A stretch of 64,000 bases of DNA from Advenella alkanexedens (GCF_019132845.1 NZ_JAHSPR010000008.1:62001-126000), one strand, 5' to 3'; counted from the first letter of the stretch, positions 1 through 8,763 are shown. The notes: generated by a model not told the origin, from the sequence alone. Translations and numbers: made by a program.

Positions 1-412
1 CACGTCCGTATGCGGACAAGTGTGCACACACGATTTTTTCATTGTATTGTTTCAGGTCTTCGTAGGTGAGACCCAGTTTTTCGGGCAAATCACCACGCAG
101 GTTATTGAACACGATATCGGCATTTTTCAGCAAACGATGAAAAATTTCCTTACCTTGTTCAGACTTCAAATTAAGCGTAATGCTTTTTTTGTTCCGGTTG
201 AAGGCCTGGTAAAAATGACTGTCATTTTCCCCAAAATAATAGGGGCCGACATGACGGCCAACATCACCGCCATCCGCCTGGTTTTCGATCTTGATGACTT
301 CGGCGCCCAGATCCGCCAAGTGCTGGGTACCGAATGGACCTGCCCCGTATTGCTCGACCGCAATAATGCGCACGCCCTTCAGGGGCAAACTGTTTAATGC
401 GTTCTGGTTCAT
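1..412 (-). CDS. CaiB/BaiF family III CoA-transferase, N-terminal part (runs off the window)
   Basis: The minus strand encodes about 137 residues from an ATG at 412, starting MNQNALNSLPLKGVRIIAVE and open to the window edge. The stretch GPFGTQHLADLGAEVIKIE followed by NRNKKSITLNLKSEQGKE is the nucleotide-binding N-terminus of formyl-CoA transferase-like enzymes, which move CoA between carboxylic acids in the cytoplasm. The catalytic Asp lies beyond the edge, so it cannot be checked. The ATG overlaps the stop of the upstream acyl-CoA dehydrogenase gene (ATGA, 409-412), so the two are probably translationally coupled. It is the last visible gene of the operon that begins with the MaoC gene. The substrate is unknown; itaconate or a related C5 dicarboxylate is possible from context. 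Confidence 0.9.
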   Translation of the reverse strand, partial: MNQNALNSLPLKGVRIIAVEQYGAGPFGTQHLADLGAEVIKIENQADGGDVGRHVGPYYFGENDSHFYQAFNRNKKSITLNLKSEQGKEIFHRLLKNADIVFNNLRGDLPEKLGLTYEDLKQYNEKIVCAHLSAYGR

Positions 413-1575
413 ACCTTGTTTCTCTCTATCATTTGTTTGGCGATAATAATGCGCTGCATTTCATTGGTGCCTTCACCAATCAGCAACAAAGGCGCATCCC
501 GATACAGGCGCTCAACGTTATATTCTTTGGAATAACCGTAACCGCCAAAAATACGCATGGCTTCCAGCGAGTTCTCCATGCCGGCCTCGGTGGCAAAGTA
601 CTTGGCCATTCCGGCTTCGGCATCACAGCGTTCGCCACGGTCATAAGCGGCGGCAGCGGCATACACCAGCAAACGGGCGGCTTCGGTACGTGTGGCCATC
701 TCGCCCAGCTTCAGCTGGATAGCCTGGTGCTCACAAATGGGCTTGCCGAATGTTTTACGAATTTGTGAATACTGCAACGCTTCTTCCAGTGCCGCCTGTG
801 CCACGCCCAATCCACGGGCAGCCACGTTAATGCGACCCAGCTCCAGCCCGTTCAGGACATACTGCAATCCCTTACCCTCCACACCGCCAATCAGGCATGA
901 CTCATCCACTTCATAGTCGTCAAAATTCAGCGAACAGGTATCAATACCCTTGTAGCCCAGTTTGGGCAGTTTCCGGTTAACAATAAAGCCTTTGCCCTTC
1001 TCGGCAATGAAAAGGCTCATGCCTTTATGCCTTGGGGTGGCATCCGGATCGGTTTTAACCAGCAATGCCAGGCAGTTGCCATACATGCTGTTGGTGATCC
1101 ACATTTTTGAACCGTTAATAATATATTTATTGCCCTGTTTGCGTGCAACCGTACGAATGGCCTGCAAATCGGTACCGCAATCCGGCTCGGTCAAGCCAAC
1201 ACCCCCACGCAACTCACCGGTGGCAAAGCGCGGCAGGTATTTACGCTTTTGTTCTTCGGTCCCGTTTTTCTGCACGGCCATGGCCATGATCAGGTGCGAG
1301 TTGATAATGCCTGAAATGGACATCCACACCTTGGACATTCGCTCAATGATCTTGGCGTAGGTCTGGGTCGACAAACCCAGGCCACCATATTCCTGGTCAA
1401 TGATGCAGCCAAACAGCCCCATCTCTTTCATTTTCTCAACAATTTCTTCCGGATAAATATCATCATGCTCCAGCTGGTGCACATGCGGGGCAACCTCAGA
1501 GGCCAGAAATTTATCCAGCATATCCAGAATCAGCGTTTCCTGTTCAACATCGTAGTTATTGCTATCTTTACTCAT
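409..1575 (-). CDS. acyl-CoA dehydrogenase
   Basis: A 388-residue FAD-dependent acyl-CoA dehydrogenase, the usual length for the family, which introduces an alpha,beta double bond into an acyl-CoA and passes electrons to ETF. Visible signatures are GLTEPDCGTD at about residues 127-136 (flavin/substrate loop) and the C-terminal IGEGTNEMQ, where Glu368 occupies the catalytic-base position of medium-chain-type enzymes. The helix motif FGGYGYSKEYNVERLYRDA precedes it. The gene lies 15 bases after MmgE/PrpD and overlaps the CoA-transferase start by 4 bases. The acyl substrate is not readable from sequence. Glutaryl-CoA or methylsuccinyl-CoA-like branched C5 esters would fit the operon, but this is inference. 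Confidence 0.95.
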   Translation of the reverse strand: MSKDSNNYDVEQETLILDMLDKFLASEVAPHVHQLEHDDIYPEEIVEKMKEMGLFGCIIDQEYGGLGLSTQTYAKIIERMSKVWMSISGIINSHLIMAMAVQKNGTEEQKRKYLPRFATGELRGGVGLTEPDCGTDLQAIRTVARKQGNKYIINGSKMWITNSMYGNCLALLVKTDPDATPRHKGMSLFIAEKGKGFIVNRKLPKLGYKGIDTCSLNFDDYEVDESCLIGGVEGKGLQYVLNGLELGRINVAARGLGVAQAALEEALQYSQIRKTFGKPICEHQAIQLKLGEMATRTEAARLLVYAAAAAYDRGERCDAEAGMAKYFATEAGMENSLEAMRIFGGYGYSKEYNVERLYRDAPLLLIGEGTNEMQRIIIAKQMIERNKV

Positions 1576-1590
1576 CTTATTCTCACTTGC

Positions 1591-2973
1591 TTATTGGGTA
1601 CTTAATAAATTCATCAATTGGCTGGCACTTTGATTCTCAAGACCTTTAAGGGCTGAAGAAATTTGTGCAATTTTTCCGGCATCCAGCAGATTACCGGTGT
1701 TTTCCACGTATTTGGCCTCCACCTCGCCATTGGTAATCGGGCGGACATCGGCGCCACGGTTGATGGCCTCACGATGGGAAATGACCTTGCCGTCGTTCAG
1801 TGTCACCACGACTTCGCCCGAATAATATCTGGGGAAGTCGGCATCGGGATCGGGCACGCTAATAACTTTGGCTGCCAGCGCCAGGGTTTCGGGGTCGGTA
1901 TAAGCTTTCTCATCCAGGGCATCCAAAGAGAAGCGGCCAAACCGCAAACCGGTGGCAACAGAGTAAGGAATACTGAACTGGGCTTCATAGGAATTGGCCG
2001 GTTTTTGCTTGTTTTCAGCAGGTTCGCAAACGGTTTTCATGACACCCGCTGGCACTTTGGCTTCAATCTTGAGAATATCTTCAAGATTGAACTGTTTGGC
2101 AATAATCGCAGCTGCATCGGTACATGCATGCGTGAAGTGGCAGGCCGGAATCGGTTTAACCGCAATATTCATCAGCTCCCATTCCTGACCAATCGTGCTG
2201 ATGCTTTCTTCCAGACCTTCCAGTTTGAAGTCGGCGCCCAGGTGGCTGGCGTATAAACCGAAACGGCCCTCATAGGTTTCTTTGGGCCCAAGGAAGCCAT
2301 GTTTGGCCAGGGAAGCAGAGGTAATGGCGGCATTGGCCGCCCAGCCAGGATGCACACGCTTGGTCCAGGCGCCATCTTGCAAGAACTCAAGGCTGCCCGA
2401 AGCCAGTGACAGGGTAATACCCTGGGCATGGGTCATTTGACCTGCATCCAGCTTATCCAGCCATGCAGCGGCCAGGGTCGCCCCAAACGCGCCAATCAAA
2501 CCGGTTGGATGAAAACCCACTTGATGGAAACCACCCTTGGCAGCCGCCCCCAAACGGGTGGCCACTTCAATACCCACAATATAAGCGGTCAACAAGTCTT
2601 CACCCGATTTTTGCAGGCGGTGCGACTGGGACAGGACGGCAGCCAGCACTGGTGCCGTTGCATGAATCACGCCTTTAGGGTGTGTATCATCATAATCCAG
2701 TCCATGAATCAGCAAACCATTCACAATCGCCGCATCACGGGCAGGCAAAGACACATTCATGCCAATCACCGGTACGCCATTGGGCGTGGGTTCAGAAATG
2801 GCCAGGATGCCCGCCAGGGTTTTTTCAGCAAAGTCGTACTGGGTTGACGCATACGCAATACCCAGCGCATCCATAATCAGATACTTTGCCCTTTCCCTGA
2901 CCTGTTCAGGAATGGCATTAAAGTTGATGCTTGAAATTTTATCGCTGATGAGCGAGGAAATGGTTTGGTTCAT
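1591..2973 (-). CDS. MmgE/PrpD family protein
   Basis: A 460-residue protein of the MmgE/PrpD superfamily, which includes 2-methylcitrate dehydratase and cis-aconitate decarboxylase (the enzyme that makes itaconate). Recognisable family features are an N-terminal all-alpha lobe with MDALGIAYAS and HGLDYDDTHP, then PVLAAVLSQSHR, GFHPTGLIGAFGA, and VKPIPACHFTHACTDAA in the second half. It sits between the Bug receptor gene (17 bases upstream) and the acyl-CoA dehydrogenase gene. Family members in such operons often act on small di- or tricarboxylates. Whether this one is a dehydratase, decarboxylase or isomerase cannot be decided here. Confidence 0.9.
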   Translation of the reverse strand: MNQTISSLISDKISSINFNAIPEQVRERAKYLIMDALGIAYASTQYDFAEKTLAGILAISEPTPNGVPVIGMNVSLPARDAAIVNGLLIHGLDYDDTHPKGVIHATAPVLAAVLSQSHRLQKSGEDLLTAYIVGIEVATRLGAAAKGGFHQVGFHPTGLIGAFGATLAAAWLDKLDAGQMTHAQGITLSLASGSLEFLQDGAWTKRVHPGWAANAAITSASLAKHGFLGPKETYEGRFGLYASHLGADFKLEGLEESISTIGQEWELMNIAVKPIPACHFTHACTDAAAIIAKQFNLEDILKIEAKVPAGVMKTVCEPAENKQKPANSYEAQFSIPYSVATGLRFGRFSLDALDEKAYTDPETLALAAKVISVPDPDADFPRYYSGEVVVTLNDGKVISHREAINRGADVRPITNGEVEAKYVENTGNLLDAGKIAQISSALKGLENQSASQLMNLLSTQ

Positions 2974-2990
2974 TGTCTCTACACCTTTAC

Positions 2991-3968
2991 TTAATTGACT
3001 TTAGCGCCGGATAGTTCTACGGCAACTTTCCACTTTTTAATTTCAGATTCGATATAACGGGTGAATTCCTCTGGACTGTTCAGGACAGACAACGATCCAA
3101 GACCATTCAGGACTTTATCCACGTCTTCACTTTGCCAGTTATTTTGCAACGACTGGTACAACGTTTGAAGCACCTCATCGGGTGTGCCTTTGGGAGCGGC
3201 CAATCCAACCCAGGCAGTCGCCAGCACATCACCCAAGCCAGCTTCCTTCAATGTGGGTACGTCAGGCTGTGCGGGCACCCGCTTATCACTTAACACGGCC
3301 AATATTTTGATATGTCCTTTCTGGGCCATCGGAATCAGTGCGGGCCCGGTATCCACCATGGCTGTCACCCTGCCCCCTACCAAATCCGTCACGGCAGCCG
3401 GACTTCCCTTGTAGGGAATATGATCCATTTCCAGGCCAAGATCATGCTTCAGAAGCTCCATGGCCAAATGGCTGGTCACACCACTGCCTGCAGAACCATA
3501 GTTGTATTTTGTGGGATCGGCTTTCACCATTTCAACAAATTCTTTGGCGTTATTCACGGGTACGTTGGCATTCACCGCCAGAAACAGCGGCACTTCAGAA
3601 AGCTCGGCAATTGGGCTCAAGTCTTTCAGGGGGTCATAGGCCAAATCGCCATACAGGCTGGGATTAATGGAAAGCGTGCCGCTTGAACCGACCAGCAGGG
3701 TATAACCGTCTGGCTTGGCCCTTACCACATCCATGGTGCCAATAATGCCAGCTGCACCCGGTTTGTTTTCAACAATAACCGGCTGATTAAGACCTTCTTC
3801 CAGTTTCTTGGCGGCCAGACGCGCAATAATGTCCGTTGCCTGCCCCGGAGGAAAACCCACTACGATTCTGATGGGTTTTTCCGGATAAGCCGCCTGTGCA
3901 CAAAATGAGAAAGCCATCATTCCCAATGTGCAGGCGCTGATAATATGTCTACGAATGGTATGTCTCAC
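2991..3968 (-). CDS. Bug family tripartite tricarboxylate transporter receptor
   Basis: A 325-residue periplasmic solute-binding protein of the Bug (Bordetella uptake gene) family. Residues 1-26 form a signal peptide ending CAQA. The mature protein begins AYPEKPIRIVVGFPPGQATD, the classic Bug N-terminus, followed by VENKPGAAGIIG and YNYGSAGSGVTSHLAMELL. The start is a GTG at 3966-3968 with AAGGAG seven bases upstream. No TctA/TctB membrane partner is nearby, so it is an orphan receptor that must share a membrane complex encoded elsewhere or act as a sensor. Its place between MaoC and MmgE/PrpD suggests its ligand is the operon's substrate, a small carboxylate. Confidence 0.93.
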   Translation of the reverse strand: MRHTIRRHIISACTLGMMAFSFCAQAAYPEKPIRIVVGFPPGQATDIIARLAAKKLEEGLNQPVIVENKPGAAGIIGTMDVVRAKPDGYTLLVGSSGTLSINPSLYGDLAYDPLKDLSPIAELSEVPLFLAVNANVPVNNAKEFVEMVKADPTKYNYGSAGSGVTSHLAMELLKHDLGLEMDHIPYKGSPAAVTDLVGGRVTAMVDTGPALIPMAQKGHIKILAVLSDKRVPAQPDVPTLKEAGLGDVLATAWVGLAAPKGTPDEVLQTLYQSLQNNWQSEDVDKVLNGLGSLSVLNSPEEFTRYIESEIKKWKVAVELSGAKVN

Positions 3969-4069
3969 TCCTGTACTCCTTTAATTATCGTCATTTTTAA
4001 ATTATTGATATCTTTGATGCTTCATCGCTCTTGGTGGCGACTTATACGGGCATTTCTTGCACCGATTAT

Positions 4070-4576
4070 TTATTTATCACCCACACCGTGCCCCTCTTTG
4101 GCTACCAGGAAGGTACGCTCAAACACCATGATCTGCTCATTTTTTTGGTTGAAGGCTTTGGTTCTGACGGTCACAATACCTTGCGTTGGCCGTGATTTGG
4201 ATTCACGCTTGTCCAGCACTTCAGACTCGGCATACAAGGTATCACCCGCAAAAACCGGGTTGGTCAACGCAATGTCTTTCCAGCCCAGGTTGGCAATCGC
4301 CTGGCCACTGACATCATTGACGGTCATACCCAGCACAACAGCCAGTGTCAGCCCGCTATTGACCAGCAGTTTGCCAAATTCACTTTTTTCCGCATGCGCC
4401 TTGTCGCAGTGCATGGGATGGTAATTCATGGTCATTAATGAAAACTGAATGTTATCCGCATCGGTAATAGTTCGGCCAGGACGGTGCTCATAAATATCGC
4501 CAATATTGAACTCTTCGAAGTAACGGCCGTAACGGGCACGGTAACGGTTTTCACCCACTTTTTGAGGGAATAACAT
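4070..4576 (-). CDS. MaoC family hot-dog acyl-CoA hydratase
   Basis: A 168-residue single hot-dog protein of the MaoC family, which hydrates enoyl-CoA esters or dehydrates the corresponding hydroxyacyl-CoAs. The active-site loop reads MTMNYHPMHCD. The GDxNPxH of (R)-hydratases is altered to an Asn-x-His-Pro-x-His version that I associate with mesaconyl/itaconyl-CoA-type hydratases. AEKSEFGKLLVNSGLT and NPVFAGDTLYAESEVL are also typical. AAGGAGA lies a few bases before the ATG. It is the first gene of its operon, behind a strong sigma-70 promoter and a palindrome at 4629-4642. Itaconyl-CoA hydratase is the most attractive specific guess, unproven. Confidence 0.88.
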   Translation of the reverse strand: MLFPQKVGENRYRARYGRYFEEFNIGDIYEHRPGRTITDADNIQFSLMTMNYHPMHCDKAHAEKSEFGKLLVNSGLTLAVVLGMTVNDVSGQAIANLGWKDIALTNPVFAGDTLYAESEVLDKRESKSRPTQGIVTVRTKAFNQKNEQIMVFERTFLVAKEGHGVGDK

Positions 4577-4608
4577 TTTCTATCTCCTTGTATTTACTTG
4601 TTTGTCTA

Positions 4609-4642
4609 TTTGTACGCCCATTTGTTTGTTTGTCCGTACAAA
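4609..4642. promoter_or_regulatory. tandem operator, probable GntR binding site
   Basis: TTTGTCCGTACAAA at 4629-4642 has perfect 5-base arms (TTTGT/ACAAA) around a CG-centred core. A degenerate second copy, TTTGTACGCCCATT, starts 20 bases away at 4609, about two helical turns. The minus-strand reading TTTGTACGGACAAA matches 12 of 14 bases of the site at 10424-10437. It covers the predicted transcription start, as expected for a repressor site. Confidence 0.65.
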
Positions 4643-4651
4643 TTAAAGAAA

Positions 4652-4680
4652 ATGATAAATAGTAATTGAGAGACTGTCAA
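4652..4680 (-). promoter_or_regulatory. sigma-70 promoter of the MaoC-CoA-transferase operon
   Basis: On the minus strand a perfect -35 TTGACA (4675-4680) and a -10 TATCAT (4652-4657) are separated by exactly 17 bases. Transcription would start near 4645, just before the operator at 4629-4642. A leader of about 70 bases reaches the MaoC start at 4576. Confidence 0.75.
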
Positions 4681-4908
4681 GCAAAAAATAGGGCAATATC
4701 CGGAAAATAAAATACCGTCCACCCGGGTGCGGCACGGTGTTGTGATGAACGGGATTTACAATGGGAGGAACGCTGAAGACAACCGTCATGCCAGCCGTTT
4801 CAACGGCCGGCAAATGCTTGGCATGGGACAGAAATTTGAGGTCTGAAATAAAGCCGGGCTGGCATCAACCTGATAAACCAGTCCTGCCAGAGGCTTTTAA
4901 TACAGATA

Positions 4909-5682
4909 CTATGCTGGAATATTGTTTTTCACAAAGACCGAGTTATAACTGAACCGAGTCTCGGGATGATGGCTGATGGACAGTTCGATCAGTTCACCCT
5001 TGCGATTGCGGTATTTGCGGGCAATACACAGGCTTGGACTGCCGCTTTTAACCTGTAAGGCATTGGCCTGTTTTTTAGTCAGCGAAGTTGCCGTAATGGT
5101 TTGCTCGACTTTAACCACGGTTTCTCCAAACTGCTTTTCAATTTCCGAATGAATGGCCTCACTGCGTTTACCCATAATCCCCTTAATGGCGCGAAAAGCC
5201 GGATTGATCCAGATTTCGGTATAGCTGATGGGCAGTTCGCTTTTTTCCGAGAAACGGTTTCCGATTAAAAACAACCAGGTTTCACCGGCCGAACCCTCTA
5301 GCATATCGGCCTGCTCAGCCGTAATCGTAATGATTTCGCTGCTTTGGATAACCAGCGAAGTATCGGTGGCATAACGATAAAAGTCGGAAATATCCATGAT
5401 ATTCTGGCTATAGGCCGTTGTCATCTGGGTTGAGATGACTTTTGAGCCAACGCCGGGCTGACGGGTAACCAGCCCGGATTGCACCAGTTTTTTCAGGGCT
5501 TCCCTTACCGTAAAACGACTGACACCAAATTGCACACACATATCCTGCTCGGTAGGCAGTAAATCACCAATTTGATATTTGCCATCGGTAATTTCATTGA
5601 TGAGCGTGTTGGCCAATTGAACATACCGTGGCTGATTGCCTCTGATAAAAGCATCTCTATCTATTTCATGATTTGTATACAT
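4909..5682 (-). CDS. GntR family regulator, HutC/UTRA subfamily
   Basis: A 257-residue transcription factor. Residues about 17-85 form a winged helix (PTEQDMCVQFGVSRFTVREALKKL, with a wing near QPGVGSKV). Residues about 100-250 form a UTRA ligand domain (PISYTEIWINPAF, then SLCIARKYRN and ELSISHHPETRFSYNS). UTRA proteins bind small metabolites and usually repress the adjacent catabolic genes. The gene is 49 bases downstream of dctM and is probably the last gene of the amidase-TRAP operon, with a possible own promoter (TATAAT at 5713-5718, minus strand). Matching palindromes at both operon promoters make it the likely regulator of the whole 1-10389 locus. Confidence 0.92.
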   Translation of the reverse strand: MYTNHEIDRDAFIRGNQPRYVQLANTLINEITDGKYQIGDLLPTEQDMCVQFGVSRFTVREALKKLVQSGLVTRQPGVGSKVISTQMTTAYSQNIMDISDFYRYATDTSLVIQSSEIITITAEQADMLEGSAGETWLFLIGNRFSEKSELPISYTEIWINPAFRAIKGIMGKRSEAIHSEIEKQFGETVVKVEQTITATSLTKKQANALQVKSGSPSLCIARKYRNRKGELIELSISHHPETRFSYNSVFVKNNIPA

Positions 5683-5704
5683 ATTTTTGCAGTCTTGGTA
5701 AGCG

Positions 5705-5718
5705 TTGTACGCATTATA
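5705..5718 (-). promoter_or_regulatory. possible internal promoter and half-operator before the GntR gene
   Basis: On the minus strand a perfect -10-like TATAAT (5713-5718) is followed at once by CGTACAA (5705-5711), the same half-site seen in the operators at 4629 and 10424. No good -35 is visible. This could give GntR autoregulation. Confidence 0.35.
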
Positions 5719-5731
5719 AACTTACATTAAG

Positions 5732-7003
5732 TTACTTAAGCAGGATTAAGGAAATTGCCGGCACAAAGGTAATCAGGCCCAGAGCAGCAACCCTGGTCAA
5801 GTAATAGGGCATTACCCCTTTTGCCACCGACTCAACCGGAATCTTGGCTATACCGCTCATGACAAACAAATTCAGGCCAATCGGTGGTGTCAATGTGGCT
5901 ATTTCAACGTTGGCCACCATAATAACCGCAAAATGAATAGGGTCAATTCCCAAATGCGTTGCCATGGGAAACAGCAAGGGTGCCGTCAATACAATCATGG
6001 CCACCCCATCCAGAAACATACCCAGCACCAGCAGCACGGCATTGGCCAGGAGCAGAAACTGCCAGGGCTCCATATCCAGCCGTTCCATAAAACCAATCAG
6101 CTGCGCGGTTGCCCCCATCCTGGCCAGGATAAAGCCAATCAGGCTGCCTCCCAACACAACCGCAAAAATCATGGTTGCCTGCAGCAGGGAATCTTTGGAA
6201 ATGCTCCAGATGTCTTTCCACTTCAGGGTCTGGTACACAAACACACACAGGACAATGGCATAACCCGCAGCAACGGCAGACACCTCGGTCGGTGTAAAAA
6301 TACCCAGGTAAATACTACCCAAGACCAGCACGGGCATTGTAATGGCACCGGCCGCTTTGGGCGTACTCCGCACAAACCCCTTAAGATCGGCTTTTGAGGC
6401 CACTTCACCGTAACCGTTTTTTCTAACGACAAAAATGGTGGTCAGCAGTAGCATGGTTGCTTCCATCAGGCCAGGAACGATGCCGGCAATAAACAGCTTG
6501 TCTACCGGAATACCCACAATCGAGCCAATCAGAATGAATCCCAGGGAAGGCGGAATCATCAGGCCCAGTGTGCTGCCTACGGCCACCAATGCCGCAGAAA
6601 ATTTTACCGGATATTTTTCCCGCTTCAGGCCCTCGATGGTTGCCGAACCAATGGCAGCGGCAGAGCCCACACTGGAGCCTGAAACCGCGGCAAAGAATAT
6701 GCACGACAGCATCACCGTAATCGCCAGCCCGCCACGAATACAGCGGACGATACTGCCGATCAGCTCAATCAGAACACCCACAATATTGCCCCGGGTCATG
6801 ACATTACCCATCAGGATAAACATGGGAATCGCCATCAGGGGATAACTGTTGATGGATTGGAAAGCGGTTTGGGCAATAACAGTCACCGGCACACTGGGCA
6901 TGGACAGCACCAGCGCACTGGATACCAGCCCCATCGTGACGGCAATATGAAAGCCCAGCGCCAGCATACCCAGCAAACCGGCAAGCGCGACGAACAAAGT
7001 CAT
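5732..7003 (-). CDS. dctM: TRAP transporter large permease (DctM family)
   Basis: A 423-residue, very hydrophobic protein of the DctM family, the sodium-coupled channel subunit of tripartite ATP-independent periplasmic transporters in the inner membrane. Family motifs include AIPMFILMGNVMTRG, SGSSVGSAAAIGSATIEG, IPPSLGFILIGSI, LGMFLDGVAMIVLTAPLLFP and TPPIGLNLFVMSGI; about a dozen membrane helices are expected. Length is normal. It overlaps dctQ by 4 bases, which indicates coupled translation. Together with dctQ and dctP it forms a complete TRAP system, probably for a C4-C6 dicarboxylate or a related acid. Confidence 0.95.
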   Translation of the reverse strand: MTLFVALAGLLGMLALGFHIAVTMGLVSSALVLSMPSVPVTVIAQTAFQSINSYPLMAIPMFILMGNVMTRGNIVGVLIELIGSIVRCIRGGLAITVMLSCIFFAAVSGSSVGSAAAIGSATIEGLKREKYPVKFSAALVAVGSTLGLMIPPSLGFILIGSIVGIPVDKLFIAGIVPGLMEATMLLLTTIFVVRKNGYGEVASKADLKGFVRSTPKAAGAITMPVLVLGSIYLGIFTPTEVSAVAAGYAIVLCVFVYQTLKWKDIWSISKDSLLQATMIFAVVLGGSLIGFILARMGATAQLIGFMERLDMEPWQFLLLANAVLLVLGMFLDGVAMIVLTAPLLFPMATHLGIDPIHFAVIMVANVEIATLTPPIGLNLFVMSGIAKIPVESVAKGVMPYYLTRVAALGLITFVPAISLILLK

Positions 7004-7626
7004 AATTGTGCTCCTTTGGAAACCGCATTCAGCACGTTCTCATCAATCCCTTCCTCTGGTTCATCCGAAACAAAAGGATCAATCCCTTTCAATGCATAGA
7101 CAGCCACCATGAAGTAATACATGAACAACGCCAGGGCACCGACCGGAACCGCCAGGGAAACAATCCATAAAGGAATTTCCAGATTGGACTCTGAAACCAT
7201 CCCCATCTTATGCAGACGCATTACCTGAAAAATTGAGGAGTAAAACAGAATGCCGGCAAAAGTCATTCCGGCCACACCGGCAAGCAACCAGGTCACTTTC
7301 TGCACTCCTGCAGAAAGTCGCTGCACCAGCAGCTCAGTACGGATATGGTAAAACCGGAAGCCTGCAATGCCCAATGTCAGGAAAAACGCCCATACCATCA
7401 GGAATCGCACCAATTCTTCAGCCCAGAAATAACTCACGTTGAAGAAAAACCGGCTAAGTCCTTCCACAATCATGATGGATGTAGAGAGCAATAAAAACAG
7501 CGTGGCCACCGACCAGATGATTTTGCCCAGGACATTCAAGTGTGAAATGGATTTTTTTTCCGCCTGCTTCCTGATCATTTTTTGCTCGCCGATAAAAACA
7601 TCAGATTTAGCCAGAATGTTATCCAT
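7000..7626 (-). CDS. dctQ: TRAP transporter small permease (DctQ family)
   Basis: A 208-residue DctQ subunit with four predicted membrane helices: VATLFLLLSTSIMIVEGLS, FLMVWAFFLTLGIAGF, VTWLLAGVAGMTFAGILF and IVSLAVPVGALALFMYYF. The motif YFWAEELVRFLMVWAFFLTLG is characteristic of the family. It has a charged cytoplasmic N-terminus of about 30 residues and an acidic C-terminal tail. The start overlaps the dctP stop by 8 bases (7619-7626) and its stop overlaps dctM by 4. DctQ binds the large permease in the inner membrane. Confidence 0.93.
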   Translation of the reverse strand: MDNILAKSDVFIGEQKMIRKQAEKKSISHLNVLGKIIWSVATLFLLLSTSIMIVEGLSRFFFNVSYFWAEELVRFLMVWAFFLTLGIAGFRFYHIRTELLVQRLSAGVQKVTWLLAGVAGMTFAGILFYSSIFQVMRLHKMGMVSESNLEIPLWIVSLAVPVGALALFMYYFMVAVYALKGIDPFVSDEPEEGIDENVLNAVSKGAQL

Positions 7627-8608
7627 TTAGTTTGCACTCCTTTTTCACCTGGGCCAGCTCCTCGACAGCCTTGGCATTTTTTTCCACGAACTTCTGGTTG
7701 GCACGGGTAAAGCTGGCTTTCAGCTTTTCAACTTCAGCCGGGTCCATTTCACGGTATGTCGCCCCTTGCTGAACCATTTTCTGAATCAGCTCCTCATCTT
7801 TCACAATAGAGCTCTTCCACTGATCAACAATGATTTCCTGAAGAACCGTTCTGATCACGTCACTGTGCTCTTTGGGCAAGCTGTCCAGCCAGGCCTTATC
7901 GGTCACCACGGCAGAGGTGGTAAGCGCCATGCCAGGCACCGAAGTACCAAATTTGGCAGTGCTGCCCAGCACATCCGCCCATCCGGCCGGAGAGCTTAAT
8001 ACCCCGTCAATCGCACCTTGTGACAACGCCGCTGACATTTCGGAAGCCGCCATGGAAACCGGACTTGCCCCTATCGACTTCATCGGGTCCAGCATGATCT
8101 GTCCACCAATCACCCTGATCTTCAAGCCTGAAACATCTTCCTGTTTCTGGATATCCTTGTCTTTCATTAAAAACATCAAATCAGCGGTACGCAAAAAGCC
8201 TAAAACCGTCACACCCTTGGGCTCGATGTAGGAGTTAACCTGTTTGGTCAGTCCTTCAACAAAACAGTTATTGGTCATTTCCTGGGTGGTTAATGAAAAT
8301 GGCAGGCTGACAATGCCGATACGGGGATCAAGCGCTTCCAGACGCGAAGTCACCGGCCAGACCATATGGACCGACCCGGTACCAATGGCGGCAATCCCGT
8401 TAATATCGTTATACAGTTGTGAAGCAGGAAAATACTTGCCCTTGACCTCCCCATTGGTTCGTTTTTCCACTTCTTCAATGAATTTCATGATGGAAGGGCT
8501 GGGGTTGGTGGTAATGGGAATTTCACCCGTAATGATCATTTCTGTTGCCGCGTGTGCGTTAACAGCCAAAAGGGTGGCAAGCAGTCCGGTAAATTGAATC
8601 GCTTTCAT
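7619..8608 (-). CDS. dctP: TRAP transporter solute-binding protein (DctP family)
   Basis: A 329-residue periplasmic binding protein with a signal peptide (hydrophobic stretch FTGLLATLLAVNAHAA, cleavage near residue 21). The DctP fold shows in SIMKFIEEVEKRTNGEVKGKYFPASQLY, the ligand-binding strand GLKIRVIGGQIMLDPMKSIGASPV (its Arg normally salt-bridges the ligand carboxylate) and SQGAIDGVLSSPAGWADV. It delivers an organic acid to DctQM. A 155-base gap with a hexamer repeat separates it from the amidase gene upstream. Confidence 0.93.
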   Translation of the reverse strand: MKAIQFTGLLATLLAVNAHAATEMIITGEIPITTNPSPSIMKFIEEVEKRTNGEVKGKYFPASQLYNDINGIAAIGTGSVHMVWPVTSRLEALDPRIGIVSLPFSLTTQEMTNNCFVEGLTKQVNSYIEPKGVTVLGFLRTADLMFLMKDKDIQKQEDVSGLKIRVIGGQIMLDPMKSIGASPVSMAASEMSAALSQGAIDGVLSSPAGWADVLGSTAKFGTSVPGMALTTSAVVTDKAWLDSLPKEHSDVIRTVLQEIIVDQWKSSIVKDEELIQKMVQQGATYREMDPAEVEKLKASFTRANQKFVEKNAKAVEELAQVKKECKLNG

Positions 8609-8626
8609 TAAATGTCTCCTGAAGTA

Positions 8627-8656
8627 TTAATATTGATGTTGATGTTAATGTTGATG
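8627..8656. repeat. short hexamer array between dctP and the amidase gene
   Basis: Five hexamers in a row read TTAATA, TTGATG, TTGATG, TTAATG, TTGATG. The array lies about 20 bases upstream of the dctP start in a non-coding gap, so changes in copy number could alter the spacing or structure of the dctP leader. Confidence 0.55.
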
Positions 8657-8763
8657 TTGCCGAGGCAAGACTTGAATTTTCCAAAACCGGTTCAGCACTC
8701 CGGCTTATCCGGTTTTGGCCTCCTTTACTGTTTTTCTTTCTGTACCGCTTTGTTTTTGTACTG

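Larger units (their letters stand above)
4577..4908 (-). other. non-coding region holding the MaoC operon promoter and operators
   Basis: 332 bases between the GntR gene and the MaoC gene. The part next to MaoC (4600-4680) holds a sigma-70 promoter and two copies of a palindromic operator, listed separately. In 4690-4908 I see only a short inverted repeat (GCCGTT TC AACGGC, 4794-4807) without a T-run and no convincing coding potential. Confidence 0.6.

Noticed and set aside
397-768. Plus-strand open frame opposite the acyl-CoA dehydrogenase gene
   Set aside because: The minus-strand frame is a full, motif-complete enzyme; the opposite frame has no family features and is a mirror of its codon pattern.
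4794-4807. Inverted repeat GCCGTT-TC-AACGGC as a terminator of the GntR gene
   Set aside because: No T-run follows on the minus strand and it is more than 100 bases from the GntR stop.
5933-6397. Histidine/glutamine-rich plus-strand frame opposite dctM
   Set aside because: Composition is the typical reverse image of membrane-protein codons, and dctM is unmistakable on the other strand.
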